Assembly: GCA_002306945.1 (NCBI GenBank)
Contig: DBTH01000280.1
Coordinates: 1-16,000 of the forward strand
Direction: 5' to 3'
Origin: Methylacidiphilaceae bacterium UBA1321
GTDB lineage: Bacteria > Verrucomicrobiota > Verrucomicrobiia > Methylacidiphilales > UBA1321
Length of the DNA: 16,000 bases
Position 1 is the first letter of the stretch. Every line of letters starts with the position of its first letter. Under the pieces are notes generated by a model. That model worked only from the letters and a program-made list of their open reading frames with translations. It searched no databases and had not been told where the DNA came from. Of this stretch, positions 1 through 7,592 are shown piece by piece. The position numbers and the translations under genes are program-made.

Positions 1-19
1 GTTTTGAATAGTTACGGCT
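1..19 (+). repeat. Left copy of an end-to-end inverted repeat
   Basis: The 19 bases GTTTTGAATAGTTACGGCT at 1-19 occur exactly, on the opposite strand, at 15976-15994. The two copies diverge right after the repeat. The match may continue to the left, outside the window. Confidence 0.75.
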
Positions 20-159
20 TAGGGAACTATGACGACACTCCTAATAAAAAGAGTATAAATACTATCGATGTGTACGATCCCAAAAATATTCCCAACCAAA
101 TAGGATGGGGTGGAACGGTTAGGGGCGGTGCCAGAGTTTCCAGTGGCCCGTCTCATTAA
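1..159 (+). CDS. C-terminal fragment of an unidentified protein (5' end outside the window)
   Basis: Frame 1 is open from the first base to a TAA at 157-159, giving 52 residues that begin VLNSYGLGNYDD and end GGARVSSGPSH. There is no start codon with a plausible ribosome site, so this is the tail of a gene entering from the left. The composition (rich in Gly, Asn, Asp and Ser, with a DVYDPKN segment) resembles the variable tip of RHS/YD-type or other large surface proteins, but I do not recognise a family. Its first 19 bases recur inverted at 15976-15994 in the same reading frame, so the upstream part may be a repeated core with divergent tails. A following secreted gene starts 16 nt downstream and may be co-transcribed. 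Confidence 0.5.
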   Translation, partial: VLNSYGLGNYDDTPNKKSINTIDVYDPKNIPNQIGWGGTVRGGARVSSGPSH

Positions 160-174
160 AAAGGGTGCTAATTC

Positions 175-861
175 ATGAGAATTTTTTTTCTGAACGGTCT
201 GATTTTATGTTTTGCAATATGGTTTAGCGCCACTGCTTTTGCGGGTTCCTCGTATCCACTCCAGTTTTCGTCGCCGGATAAGAAATATACATTGAGATTA
301 GAAGCTGCGACTCAACCTCAACCGGGTGAATACGGAATCGTATTATATCAGGGGAAAAAGGTTATTTCTGAATTTAATTACATTCTCGAAGATCACATCG
401 TCGATATTTTGTGGAATTCGTCCGATTCGTATTTTGCAATAAACAACCGGCATGCCATCGGGGGCGATTTTATCTGGATATTTTCTTTGCCAACAGGCGT
501 AGCGGTGAAGAGGCCCGACGATTTGACGGTAGGCCGAACGCTCATCAAAGTTCACAATAAATATCCCCAATATTCTGATGGCAACCTGAGAGGTCACTAT
601 ACCTTTGCCTGCGAGTGGCGCTCTGATACAGAACTTCTTGTCTGCACGATCCTGATATTCGATAACGACCACGAAGCCATCATAGTTGTATATGATACGT
701 ACACAATGGGCGCAGATGGCGGCTATTTAGTTAAAACCCAATCGATAGACCGAATCCGTTCCGGCGAATTTGATCGTTTGCCCAAGGAACTTTCAAAAAT
801 CTGGACGGGTTGGAATAGCACCTGGTGGAAAATTCCGGGGAAAGAACCTGCCGGTAGATAA
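175..861 (+). CDS. Secreted protein of unknown function
   Basis: A 228-residue protein starting at ATG 175, 16 nt after the preceding stop. A clear Sec signal peptide occupies residues 1-23 (charged start MR, hydrophobic core, cleavage probably after ATAFA). The mature part begins with an SSPDKKY segment like the SPDGKY strand of beta-propeller/PD40 repeats, followed by aromatic beta-strand-like stretches (VDILWNSSDSYF, FIWIFSLPTG), so a beta-rich periplasmic or exported protein is likely. No catalytic motif is visible. The gene is A+T-rich compared with genes to its right. If the upstream fragment were a polymorphic toxin tip, this could be an immunity protein, but nothing in the sequence proves it. 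The ribosome site is weak (AAGGGTG upstream). Confidence 0.75.
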   Translation: MRIFFLNGLILCFAIWFSATAFAGSSYPLQFSSPDKKYTLRLEAATQPQPGEYGIVLYQGKKVISEFNYILEDHIVDILWNSSDSYFAINNRHAIGGDFIWIFSLPTGVAVKRPDDLTVGRTLIKVHNKYPQYSDGNLRGHYTFACEWRSDTELLVCTILIFDNDHEAIIVVYDTYTMGADGGYLVKTQSIDRIRSGEFDRLPKELSKIWTGWNSTWWKIPGKEPAGR

Positions 862-895
862 ACCCGAGACACACATCCAAATCTCATCGGGTTTT
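860..895 (+). terminator. Possible intrinsic terminator after the secreted gene
   Basis: AAACCCGA (860-867) pairs with TCGGGTTT (887-894) and is followed by one more T. The hairpin overlaps the stop codon of the gene ending at 861. The 19-nt loop is long and the T-tract short, so it is a weak candidate. Confidence 0.35.
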
Positions 896-921
896 GCTCG
901 GAGATCAAGTCAGTTTTGCAT

Positions 922-948
922 TCCCTGACGAAATAAACGGATCAGGGA
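922..948. promoter_or_regulatory. Dyad upstream of the ECF sigma gene
   Basis: TCCCTGA (922-928) and TCAGGGA (942-948) form a perfect 7-nt dyad with a 13-nt spacer, about 100 nt before the sigma factor start. It could be an operator or a short hairpin. The whole gap 862-1049 holds no gene, and I found no convincing ECF-type -35/-10 pair (GAAC ... GTC at normal spacing) in it. Confidence 0.2.
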
Positions 949-1049
949 TAAGCTCTTAATAATTTGCAGACCGGAAGGCGGTTTCTTCGAAAAATTAAAC
1001 ATTTTCCAAGGATTTGGTGAACGGTAACGTCTTTATCGGGTGAAATCAC

Positions 1050-1613
1050 ATGAGGGCAAATGACGCAGATGTGCCCGAGGCACAATGGATCAGGGAGGCG
1101 CAACAGGGCGATCCCGTGTCATTTGGTCACTTGTTCGACCGGTACTATACCATGATTCACTCTTTCGCTTATCGTGTCTGCCTCTCGGAATCGGACGCGG
1201 ATGATCTCGCGCAGGAAGCCTTTATTCGCGCCGCGCGCGGACTCTCCGGCTATCAGGGCAGCGCCAGCTTCAAGAATTGGCTTTATCGCATCGCTCACAA
1301 CGTGATTGTCGACTGGCAACGGCGCACCTTGCGACAAAGAACCGGCAACGAAGCCTTCACCGGCGAACTCGACCGGCGCTCGCAGGAACGACCGGCGGAT
1401 TATCACGATGTGCACACGGCGTTGCAGCAGCTACCGGCCGATTTGCGGGAGGCCGTGGCGTTGGTTTTCTTCGAGGAAATGAATCATCGACAGGCCGCCG
1501 ATATATTGGCGTGTGCGGAACCCACGATCTCGTGGCGCATCTTCCGGGCAAAACGATTGCTTAAAAAGCAGCTGCAAAAAACTCAACCGGAGGCGAAAGT
1601 TTATGGACGATAA
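1050..1613 (+). CDS. RNA polymerase sigma factor, ECF (RpoE-like) subfamily
   Basis: A 187-residue cytoplasmic sigma factor, normal length for the ECF group, with only regions 2 and 4. Region 2 spans about residues 26-92: FGHLFDRYY, then the core-binding DADDLAQEAFIRAARGL, then FKNWLYRIAHNVIVDWQRR for -10 recognition. Region 4 spans about 120-175, with LPADLREAVALVFFEEMNHRQAADIL and the recognition helix near EPTISWRIFRAKRLLKK. The start ATG 1050 has a good ribosome site, GGGTGA at 1038-1043. It overlaps the next gene by 11 nt. That neighbour encodes a membrane protein in the usual anti-sigma position, so the factor is probably held inactive at the membrane until an envelope signal arrives. 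The signal and target promoters are unknown. Confidence 0.93.
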   Translation: MRANDADVPEAQWIREAQQGDPVSFGHLFDRYYTMIHSFAYRVCLSESDADDLAQEAFIRAARGLSGYQGSASFKNWLYRIAHNVIVDWQRRTLRQRTGNEAFTGELDRRSQERPADYHDVHTALQQLPADLREAVALVFFEEMNHRQAADILACAEPTISWRIFRAKRLLKKQLQKTQPEAKVYGR

Positions 1614-2199
1614 AGAACTGCGTGATCAATTGCGCAAGCTATCCATTCCGGAACCATCCGATACCGCTCGCGAACGCGCCAGGCATCGCGCCTTGCTGGC
1701 CTTTCAAAATGGAGGAGCCGAAAACAAGGCGAGTGATCGCCCGTGGATTCGGACGCTAGCTTGGTGCAGTGGAACGACCGCCGTCACGCTGCTGGCCGCG
1801 ATTTTGTTTTTGCGATCCACTCCGAAAGTGGAGATCGACTCTTTGGCCAAAGACCGTGAAACACTGAAACAGACAGAGGTTCTTTTCCCAGGCCAACTCA
1901 ATGCTCTGATTGAGCGTGACGGGAAGATTCGGATTGAGCTGGCGGATCGGCCATCGTCTCCCAATGACCAGCCGATTCTCATCCAGTTCAAGCAGAATGG
2001 GCGCAGCTTCCGCGTTTTGAGCTACAGCGGGCGACGCGTCTGCGTGGAAGTCAATGGCAAGAGCGTTTGCTTTGAAGCGCTCGTGACGGGAGATAGTACC
2101 GTCATTCTTTCCGGCGACAATTTCGTCTGGAATTCACAAAACCCGACGGCGCTGTCCGGCTACCGGGTGGAGGCGCGTGTACTCGCGTCAACGTTATGA
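1603..2199 (+). CDS. Single-pass membrane protein, putative anti-sigma factor
   Basis: I chose ATG 1603 (MDDKELRDQL, 198 residues) because GGAGG at 1589-1593 sits 9 nt before it and the protein then starts with a plausible charged cytoplasmic domain. The frame stays open further upstream but only inside the sigma gene. Residues 1-50 are cytoplasmic and charged, one transmembrane helix lies at about 52-70 (TLAWCSGTTAVTLLAAILFL), and about 125 residues would be periplasmic and beta-rich. The 11-nt overlap with the sigma gene and this topology are typical of anti-sigma factors. The zinc-binding H-x3-C-x2-C motif of ZAS-type anti-sigma factors is absent, and I see no clear FecR signature, so the assignment rests on position and topology. 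Confidence 0.7.
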   Translation: MDDKELRDQLRKLSIPEPSDTARERARHRALLAFQNGGAENKASDRPWIRTLAWCSGTTAVTLLAAILFLRSTPKVEIDSLAKDRETLKQTEVLFPGQLNALIERDGKIRIELADRPSSPNDQPILIQFKQNGRSFRVLSYSGRRVCVEVNGKSVCFEALVTGDSTVILSGDNFVWNSQNPTALSGYRVEARVLASTL

Positions 2200-3059
2200 C
2201 ACATCTTACCGCTTTCACTGTTACGGTTTTGTTGGCCATGTTGTTTCAGGTGCAGGCTGGTGATCTGCCTGCGGCGGGAATGCTGGGCGTATTCAAACTG
2301 CAGGGAGAAAAACAGCCACAACCCGAGTACGCTATTGTGAGCGGTCAATTGGCGATATTCGAAGTCCCCGTCGATGCGCCGCTCGGTTCCGTTATCTCTT
2401 TTCGGCCCGAATTTTTCCAATTATCGAGCGACTTGGGCGCACCCCTGCCGTTGCCGATGGATTACAAAACGCCCATTCTCACTTTCACGAACACCACCCA
2501 CATTGTGGCGCCATTTTCTTTTAGCGAGGAGGTGAAACGACCCACGATGTTTCTCTTCCGCCTCAGCACGGAGGATGATAAAGACCCCAAACATTCCCGT
2601 GTGCTTCAAACAAGCAGTGTTCGGATTCTTGTTTATCCAAAAGAAAAGACCGGCGAAATTGCCAAGGCTCTCGCGCAAAAACAAAAAGAATCCGGCCTGA
2701 CCCTGACTGTCTTTGGCGAGAGCCCCGCTCTTCGCTCGTTTCTCACCAGCCGCAACGTTGACTTCCGTGACGCCGGAACCGAATGGCCCGCCGACATGAA
2801 AGCTGATTCGCTTTATATCGCACAATTGACGACAAAGAAATTCGCCGAGCATGTACGTCAGCCTTTCCATAGCCGGGTCATTGTTTTCCTCGCCGATTCC
2901 GAGGTGTTGCCGGGAATTTATCGTACCGAAACGCCCGCTGGAATCGTGACAAAGGTGTCGCTCCCATTCGTCGACAAACTCGAAACCGATCCGCGCGCTC
3001 GGCAACAACTGCTCGAACTCCTTTATCAGAATCTAACCCGTCCCACGGAGAATCCATGA
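2196..3059 (+). CDS. Secreted protein of unknown function in the sigma factor operon
   Basis: A 287-residue protein whose ATG overlaps the previous stop as ATGA (2196-2199), with no Shine-Dalgarno of its own, so translation is probably coupled. Residues 1-21 form a signal peptide (LTAFTVTVLLAMLFQVQA). Residues 22-150 look beta-rich, and 165-280 look alpha/beta (LTVFGESPALRSFL, RVIVFLADSEVLPGIY). I do not recognise the family. The second half faintly recalls DUF4350-like or Rossmann-type domains, but this is not secure. Its place between a putative anti-sigma factor and a CsgG-like protein suggests a role in the same envelope process. Confidence 0.75.
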   Translation: MTHLTAFTVTVLLAMLFQVQAGDLPAAGMLGVFKLQGEKQPQPEYAIVSGQLAIFEVPVDAPLGSVISFRPEFFQLSSDLGAPLPLPMDYKTPILTFTNTTHIVAPFSFSEEVKRPTMFLFRLSTEDDKDPKHSRVLQTSSVRILVYPKEKTGEIAKALAQKQKESGLTLTVFGESPALRSFLTSRNVDFRDAGTEWPADMKADSLYIAQLTTKKFAEHVRQPFHSRVIVFLADSEVLPGIYRTETPAGIVTKVSLPFVDKLETDPRARQQLLELLYQNLTRPTENP

Positions 3060-3994
3060 AAAAAACAGCCCTCACTCTTCTACTCCTACTCGGTCTTGTC
3101 GCACCGCTGCTTGCCGAAGATTCCCTTCTGCCCCTAACCGTCGCAGTTCTGGACTTTCAGACTTCGGGCGAAAAGCTCGATAAAAAAGGCTCTGAAGTCG
3201 CCTTGCTTCTGGGCACACATCTTTCCACCGCGCCGAACGTTCTCCTCGTCGAACGGCAGGAGATCGAAAAAATCCTCAGTGAACAGGAAATCGGACTCGG
3301 TGGCGCGGTTACCCCGGAGAGCGCCGCCAAGGTCGGAGCTTTGACCGGAGCCAAAGTGCTCATCACGGGCCGACTCTTCGAATCAGGCAATCAACTCTAC
3401 CTCGTCGCGAAAATCATGAGCACGGAAACCGGTCGCGTGTACGGCGAGATGACCACACTCCCCAATGTCGCGGGCATGGACAAGGCGGCCACGGAATTGT
3501 CCGGGAAAATCGATGGAGTGATTGCGAAACATGCCGACGCGCTTGTCGCGAAATCCGAAGACCCGGCCAAGCGCATCGAACGCCTCAAGAAAATCGTCTC
3601 GGGCAAGAAAATTCCCACCGTGATGGTGCAAGTCACCGAACGGCACCTGAGCCACGCTGTCATCGATCCCGCCGTGCAGACGGAAATCGAACTGACGCTG
3701 CAACAACTCGGATTCGAGGTTATCACGGAGAAGGACGCCACCAAGAAGGCCGAGGTTATCATCTCCGGCGAAGCCTTCAGCGAATTGGGAATGCGCCGAG
3801 GCAATCTCGTCTCCTGCCGTTCGCGGATCGAAATTCACCTCACCCAGGCCGACAATGGAAAATTGCTTCTGTCCGATCGTCAGACCGATGTCGCCGTCGA
3901 TCTCGCGGAAAATATCGCAGCGAAGAAAGCCCTTGAAAATGGCGCGCGGAAATTGATCGACCGGTTCATCTCCAAACTGGTCGTGCAGAAATAG
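3056..3994 (+). CDS. CsgG-like secreted protein
   Basis: A 312-residue protein. ATG 3056 overlaps the preceding stop by 4 nt and has GGAG at 3047-3050. A signal peptide covers residues 1-20 (KKTALTLLLLLGLVAPLLA); there is no lipobox cysteine, so it is probably periplasmic or peripheral rather than a lipoprotein. Residues 27-150 follow the CsgG/FlgO-type pattern: a first strand LTVAVLDF, then NVLLVERQEIEKILSEQE, a helix with the GA of LTGAKVLITGRL, then STETGRVYGEM. Residues 185-312 form a second alpha/beta domain containing QLGFEVITEKDATKKAEVIISGEA-like strands. The CsgG fold is known from the curli secretion channel, but many relatives are assembly or sensory factors and no curli subunit genes are nearby. 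The final position in the sigma operon points to an envelope role. It shares its fold with the gene at 4187. Confidence 0.75.
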   Translation: MKKTALTLLLLLGLVAPLLAEDSLLPLTVAVLDFQTSGEKLDKKGSEVALLLGTHLSTAPNVLLVERQEIEKILSEQEIGLGGAVTPESAAKVGALTGAKVLITGRLFESGNQLYLVAKIMSTETGRVYGEMTTLPNVAGMDKAATELSGKIDGVIAKHADALVAKSEDPAKRIERLKKIVSGKKIPTVMVQVTERHLSHAVIDPAVQTEIELTLQQLGFEVITEKDATKKAEVIISGEAFSELGMRRGNLVSCRSRIEIHLTQADNGKLLLSDRQTDVAVDLAENIAAKKALENGARKLIDRFISKLVVQK

Positions 3995-4005
3995 ACGATA
4001 CAGCG

Positions 4006-4036
4006 CAGGCTCTTTTGAAGTCACTATAAGAGCCTG
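4006..4036. terminator. Stem-loop after the sigma factor operon
   Basis: CAGGCTCTT (4006-4014) pairs perfectly with AAGAGCCTG (4028-4036) across a 13-nt loop, 11 nt after the stop at 3994. There is no T-tract on either side, so it could be a factor-assisted terminator or an mRNA-end stabiliser rather than a classical intrinsic terminator. Confidence 0.5.
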
Positions 4037-4040
4037 AAAG

Positions 4041-4181
4041 CTATCGATTAATTTCCTCGCCATCAGATTTAACACCCAGAAAATATTCATCACCGATCAG
4101 GGCTTCTGCCTCTTCGCTCGTTATGCGGACTTCTGGTTCATTCCCTTCAGTGATATTGATGTTTGCTTGAAACAGGTTGAT
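4041..4181 (-). pseudogene. Coding-like remnant without a start codon
   Basis: On the minus strand, one frame runs from just after a TAG (4182-4184) to a TAG (4041-4043), encoding 46 residues that look like real protein: ANINITEGNEPEVRITSEEA in the middle, then an acidic/hydrophobic pattern ending DGEEINR. It has no ATG, GTG or TTG start and cannot extend upstream. It may be a decayed gene end or chance. The rest of the gap 3995-4186 holds only the stem-loop at 4006-4036 and the leader of the next gene. Confidence 0.2.
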
Positions 4182-4186
4182 CTAAA

Positions 4187-6721
4187 ATGAGCGTCCACAG
4201 CATCAGAAAATGTCCGAAAATAGTCGGCGTTTTTCTTGTCTTTGCCCTTGTTGCCGTCTTGCCCCAGACAACAAACTCTGCGGAAAAATCGTTACGGCTG
4301 GGCATCTATTCGCCGCGTTGTCCTGAGCTGGGAATCGCCCTGACTGCCGCATTCAGCGCCAAACCGGGAATCGAACTCGTCGAGCGCGAGGAACTCAGCC
4401 GATTGGTGAACGAGCAAAAGCTCGCTGGAATTTCCAGTTCCGGTGTGTACCCGGGAGCTGACAAGCTGCTCGGCGCGCAGTATCTGATCTGGATTGAACC
4501 GCGCGAAATAAAGGCGGCTCTTAACACGGAGAAATCGAGCACACTGTCCGTGACGATTCCCTCCGCACGTTTGATCGATTGCAAAACCGGCGGCCTTTTT
4601 TCCTGGGTCGAAGTACCGCAATCGCTCGATACCGCGCAAGCGGTTGAATGGCTCTCCAAAAACGTGACCTTCCAGATGGAGAAAGCGAAGAACTCCGCCA
4701 CGCAGAAAATATCATTACTCGGCCTGCGTAGCGAGTCGGTAACGAGTGAGACACAATTAATCGAGCGGGAGTTGAATGTCGCGTTGAGTATGAATCTTCA
4801 AAGCGATACGCGATCACTGGTGCTGGAGCGTTGGCGATTGAACGACTTGATCTTTGAAAAAGAATTAAATAGCCAGATAAACTCTCCGTTCTGGACTGCA
4901 TCGATTCTGGTGGATGGATCTATCGCTACGTCGGGCAAAGAACTGATTGTACGTGTTCGCATACGTAGAGCAGGAGAGGAGATAGGTCGAGTCGTTGAAT
5001 GCCGGGGCGCAAGACAGGAAATATCGACGTTGATTGCGGACATCACGAAAGCGATCCTGGGCGAGAACAAACCGGATTCACCCGCCATCTGGAATGCAGA
5101 GCACGAAGCCGTCTTTTACCAAAAGGAAGGCGTCTGGCTTATGGATCATCGTTTGCCCCGCCAGGCAGCCCAGGCAATGGAATCTGCCTGCGCTCTCGGC
5201 TCTTTGCAGCGAGAACGCGAAATGCTCCGGATCAAAGCCTATGCGATGTGCGCTTTTCCCGATGAGTTTGAACCCAAGACAGGTGGAGATGGGTACGACG
5301 GGAGGGAACTGAGGGAAAAGGACATTCCTGAATCGATTTCATATGCCATCCAGATGTCGCAATTGATGGTCGATTACTTGACTCACTTCAGAAACCGCGA
5401 TGACTTTGATCGAACCGGCCCTTCTTATCAAGATCCAGGGGTATTGGGGCGTAGGTGCCTCGTCACACTATTTCATGTACTGCGTGCGGCGCACCAGCAG
5501 GGATTCAAGATAAAAGCGTCGGCGCAGTTGCGCGATCTGCGACAGTCCACTCGTGAGATTATTGAGCAGATTGAGGTGGCACACTTGCATTATGTTAGGG
5601 TTGAATTCTATATACTCCTGACTCAATACGCCGCTTACTGGAACGAGGAGCCTGCAGGAGCTATTCAGTTTTATAAAAAGGTACTGACATCAAATTTCGA
5701 TTCGGTCCTTATGCGCTCTGTCAACTGGCCCGAATATTTACGACAGAATTTATCTGTTGCCGATCAGTTTCATCCGCCTTTGTTGCAAGGCTCGCTGCCT
5801 GAAAACAAATTTCCGTTGCCATTCCTTGGAACCTGCAGGGTCATTGATTGGACTTCGACCGAGGATGACGTTACCCCGAAAAGGCAATGGACCGAATATG
5901 TGAAAGGATTGCTCGCTTCCGACAATCCACTAGAGAGGGCCGATGGTTGGCTGTTTTCATGGGGAGCGCTATCAAGACAAGAAGATCGAGCCGCCGCAAT
6001 TTCTGGTATTGTCTCCTTCATGATCGCTGAGAAGGCTGCTTTTACAGGCTCCTATGGCGGTAGCATTTCATGGGACATGGTCGAGCCGATTCGATTGATG
6101 GCGTCGAACCGAACGCTGACGAAAGAGTATGCGCAGACTGTAGATCTGTGCGAAGAGCTTTTGGAACAGTCCGGGCCGCTTCCACAAACTGCGATCTATC
6201 TGTTCTCCTGGATGATTGCAACCGAGGAGGGAAAAGATAATGCAACAGAAGAATCCTCCCATCGCATACTGGAGGGGCTCAATGCGCGAGAGAAATTGAT
6301 TCCTTCCACGGAAAAAATGTACCGCCTCATGCTGGAGGGATTCCGGGATAACTTGTTAACCCGCTTTCCTAATTTATTGCCACAGCGTACAGAAAACATG
6401 CTCAGCGTAAAACGGGTTTGGACGCGAACACGATTCAGTCCTGATTTGAAAAATGCTTATTTTTTTGAATTGCCGCTTTGGTCGGAGGGAAAAATGTGGG
6501 TGATCCAGGGTGGGTTGAAAGCAATCGACCTGGACACATTCAAAATGGCTCCTGCTCAGCCATCATCGATCCGTGAACGTATCGGGCAAGGCTATCGAGC
6601 GCGGCTCGTACTGAGTTCGAAGAAAGCCTATATACCCACCGCAAACGGGGTTGCGGAATTTAATCGCGAGTTGGGAGCGTGGCGGGATCTGAAACTGCCG
6701 TTGAGTTCGTATGCGGTCTGA
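4187..6721 (+). CDS. Large secreted protein with CsgG-like N-terminus; ends at a probable premature TGA
   Basis: An 844-residue open frame from ATG 4187. A signal peptide lies at about residues 10-32 (VGVFLVFALVAVLPQTTNSA). Residues 36-160 are CsgG-like (LRLGIYSPRCPELG, ELVEREELSRLVNEQKLAG, LLGAQYLIWIEP, LIDCKTGGLFSW), the same pattern as the gene at 3056. Residues 174-290 look like a second, more divergent copy (ISLLGLRSES, RSLVLERWRLNDLIFEKEL, ILVDGSIA). Residues 300-700 are helical and TPR-like, and 715-844 start a beta-propeller-like domain. That domain is cut by TGA 6719-6721, but the same frame continues to 7558 with matching propeller-like sequence. Either the gene is a nonsense-mutated pseudogene, or there is a base error, or two chains are made. 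Function unknown; an exported assembly or sensing factor is the best guess. Confidence 0.72.
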   Translation: MSVHSIRKCPKIVGVFLVFALVAVLPQTTNSAEKSLRLGIYSPRCPELGIALTAAFSAKPGIELVEREELSRLVNEQKLAGISSSGVYPGADKLLGAQYLIWIEPREIKAALNTEKSSTLSVTIPSARLIDCKTGGLFSWVEVPQSLDTAQAVEWLSKNVTFQMEKAKNSATQKISLLGLRSESVTSETQLIERELNVALSMNLQSDTRSLVLERWRLNDLIFEKELNSQINSPFWTASILVDGSIATSGKELIVRVRIRRAGEEIGRVVECRGARQEISTLIADITKAILGENKPDSPAIWNAEHEAVFYQKEGVWLMDHRLPRQAAQAMESACALGSLQREREMLRIKAYAMCAFPDEFEPKTGGDGYDGRELREKDIPESISYAIQMSQLMVDYLTHFRNRDDFDRTGPSYQDPGVLGRRCLVTLFHVLRAAHQQGFKIKASAQLRDLRQSTREIIEQIEVAHLHYVRVEFYILLTQYAAYWNEEPAGAIQFYKKVLTSNFDSVLMRSVNWPEYLRQNLSVADQFHPPLLQGSLPENKFPLPFLGTCRVIDWTSTEDDVTPKRQWTEYVKGLLASDNPLERADGWLFSWGALSRQEDRAAAISGIVSFMIAEKAAFTGSYGGSISWDMVEPIRLMASNRTLTKEYAQTVDLCEELLEQSGPLPQTAIYLFSWMIATEEGKDNATEESSHRILEGLNAREKLIPSTEKMYRLMLEGFRDNLLTRFPNLLPQRTENMLSVKRVWTRTRFSPDLKNAYFFELPLWSEGKMWVIQGGLKAIDLDTFKMAPAQPSSIRERIGQGYRARLVLSSKKAYIPTANGVAEFNRELGAWRDLKLPLSSYAV

Positions 6722-6733
6722 AAAGCGAATGGA

Positions 6734-7558
6734 ATGATTTTCGCCCCGTTCAGTCATACCTTGAAGACTCCAGATGATATTCCAGATCAAGGGACGGGGC
6801 TTTATCAGATCTATCCTGAGGCTGGCGCGGCAAATTTAGTTTTCAGCACACATCGCCGTCCTGTCCAACATCCGCTGGATTCTATAGAACCTCAACGTCC
6901 TTTCTGTCTTTTTTCATCGACAGAAGGAGGACCCATCATTGGCTTTCAAAGCACTAAAGCTGAAACTTCCTACTACAATATAGAGACGGGTGAGAAGTGG
7001 GGAAAATTCCCTTCTCTCAGGGCGACAAAGGCGAACCCTACAGCGGAAGGTGTTATTCTCTGGCAGGAAGAAGAAAAAATTCTCAGCGGTGTGGGATACA
7101 TCAATCTCGAGGGACGCTATGAGTTGCTGCTTTGGAATTCCAATCTTAAAAAAGAGCAAAAGAATGAGCCTGTATGGAAAATGCCGCAGGAGTTTACGGA
7201 GAAACCGTATCACTATGACCGCGGCTTGTGCACCTCAATGTCAGGAGGTGATTTGTATATTCTAAGCTTCACTTCATACAATTCACTCCAGGCCCCGGCG
7301 GGTCTTACACTTTACTATTTTAAACGAGGGCAGGCTGAGGCGGTGCGTATTCCTATCAAGATCGAGATGCCGGATGAAGACCGTAAAATTCTGGAGGCAA
7401 CTCCGTATTATCTCATCAATCGGACACTGAGCCCGAAGCCCCAGGACGGAGACTTCCTCGCGACGCCCAAAGGCGTCGTCATTCTGGCTAATGACGGCTT
7501 CTGGTTTATCCCAAGCGAGGACATTTCCTCCTATATCAACGCTCTGTCCAAACGGTGA
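6734..7558 (+). CDS. Continuation of the large CsgG-like protein after an in-frame TGA
   Basis: A 274-residue frame from ATG 6734, exactly in phase with the 844-codon frame that ends at 6721; between them lie only TGA and four sense codons (KANG). The product has no signal peptide and is beta-rich with propeller-like pieces (FCLFSSTEGGPIIGFQSTKA, GVVILANDGFWFIPSED). An exported partner domain made alone without a signal peptide would make little sense, and no strong ribosome site precedes the ATG. I therefore read it as the C-terminal quarter of one ancestral ~1120-residue protein. A separate coupled gene remains possible but less likely. Confidence 0.6.
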   Translation: MIFAPFSHTLKTPDDIPDQGTGLYQIYPEAGAANLVFSTHRRPVQHPLDSIEPQRPFCLFSSTEGGPIIGFQSTKAETSYYNIETGEKWGKFPSLRATKANPTAEGVILWQEEEKILSGVGYINLEGRYELLLWNSNLKKEQKNEPVWKMPQEFTEKPYHYDRGLCTSMSGGDLYILSFTSYNSLQAPAGLTLYYFKRGQAEAVRIPIKIEMPDEDRKILEATPYYLINRTLSPKPQDGDFLATPKGVVILANDGFWFIPSEDISSYINALSKR

Positions 7559-7592
7559 CATCACGGAACGGAATTTTCAATCGACGTTTGGG

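Noticed and set aside
3383..4093. 236-codon minus-strand frame over the CsgG-like gene
   Set aside because: It is antisense to a gene with a signal peptide, good ribosome site and family pattern; the product is not protein-like.
4141..4186. FNR-like half-sites (TTGAT, TTGAA, TTGAT) before the large CsgG-like gene
   Set aside because: They are in direct orientation or wrongly spaced and form no palindrome.
6719..6745. Selenocysteine readthrough at TGA 6719-6721
   Set aside because: Only a 5-bp stem follows, the surrounding sequence is not a redox motif, and no selenocysteine genes are in the window. A nonsense change or sequencing error is simpler.
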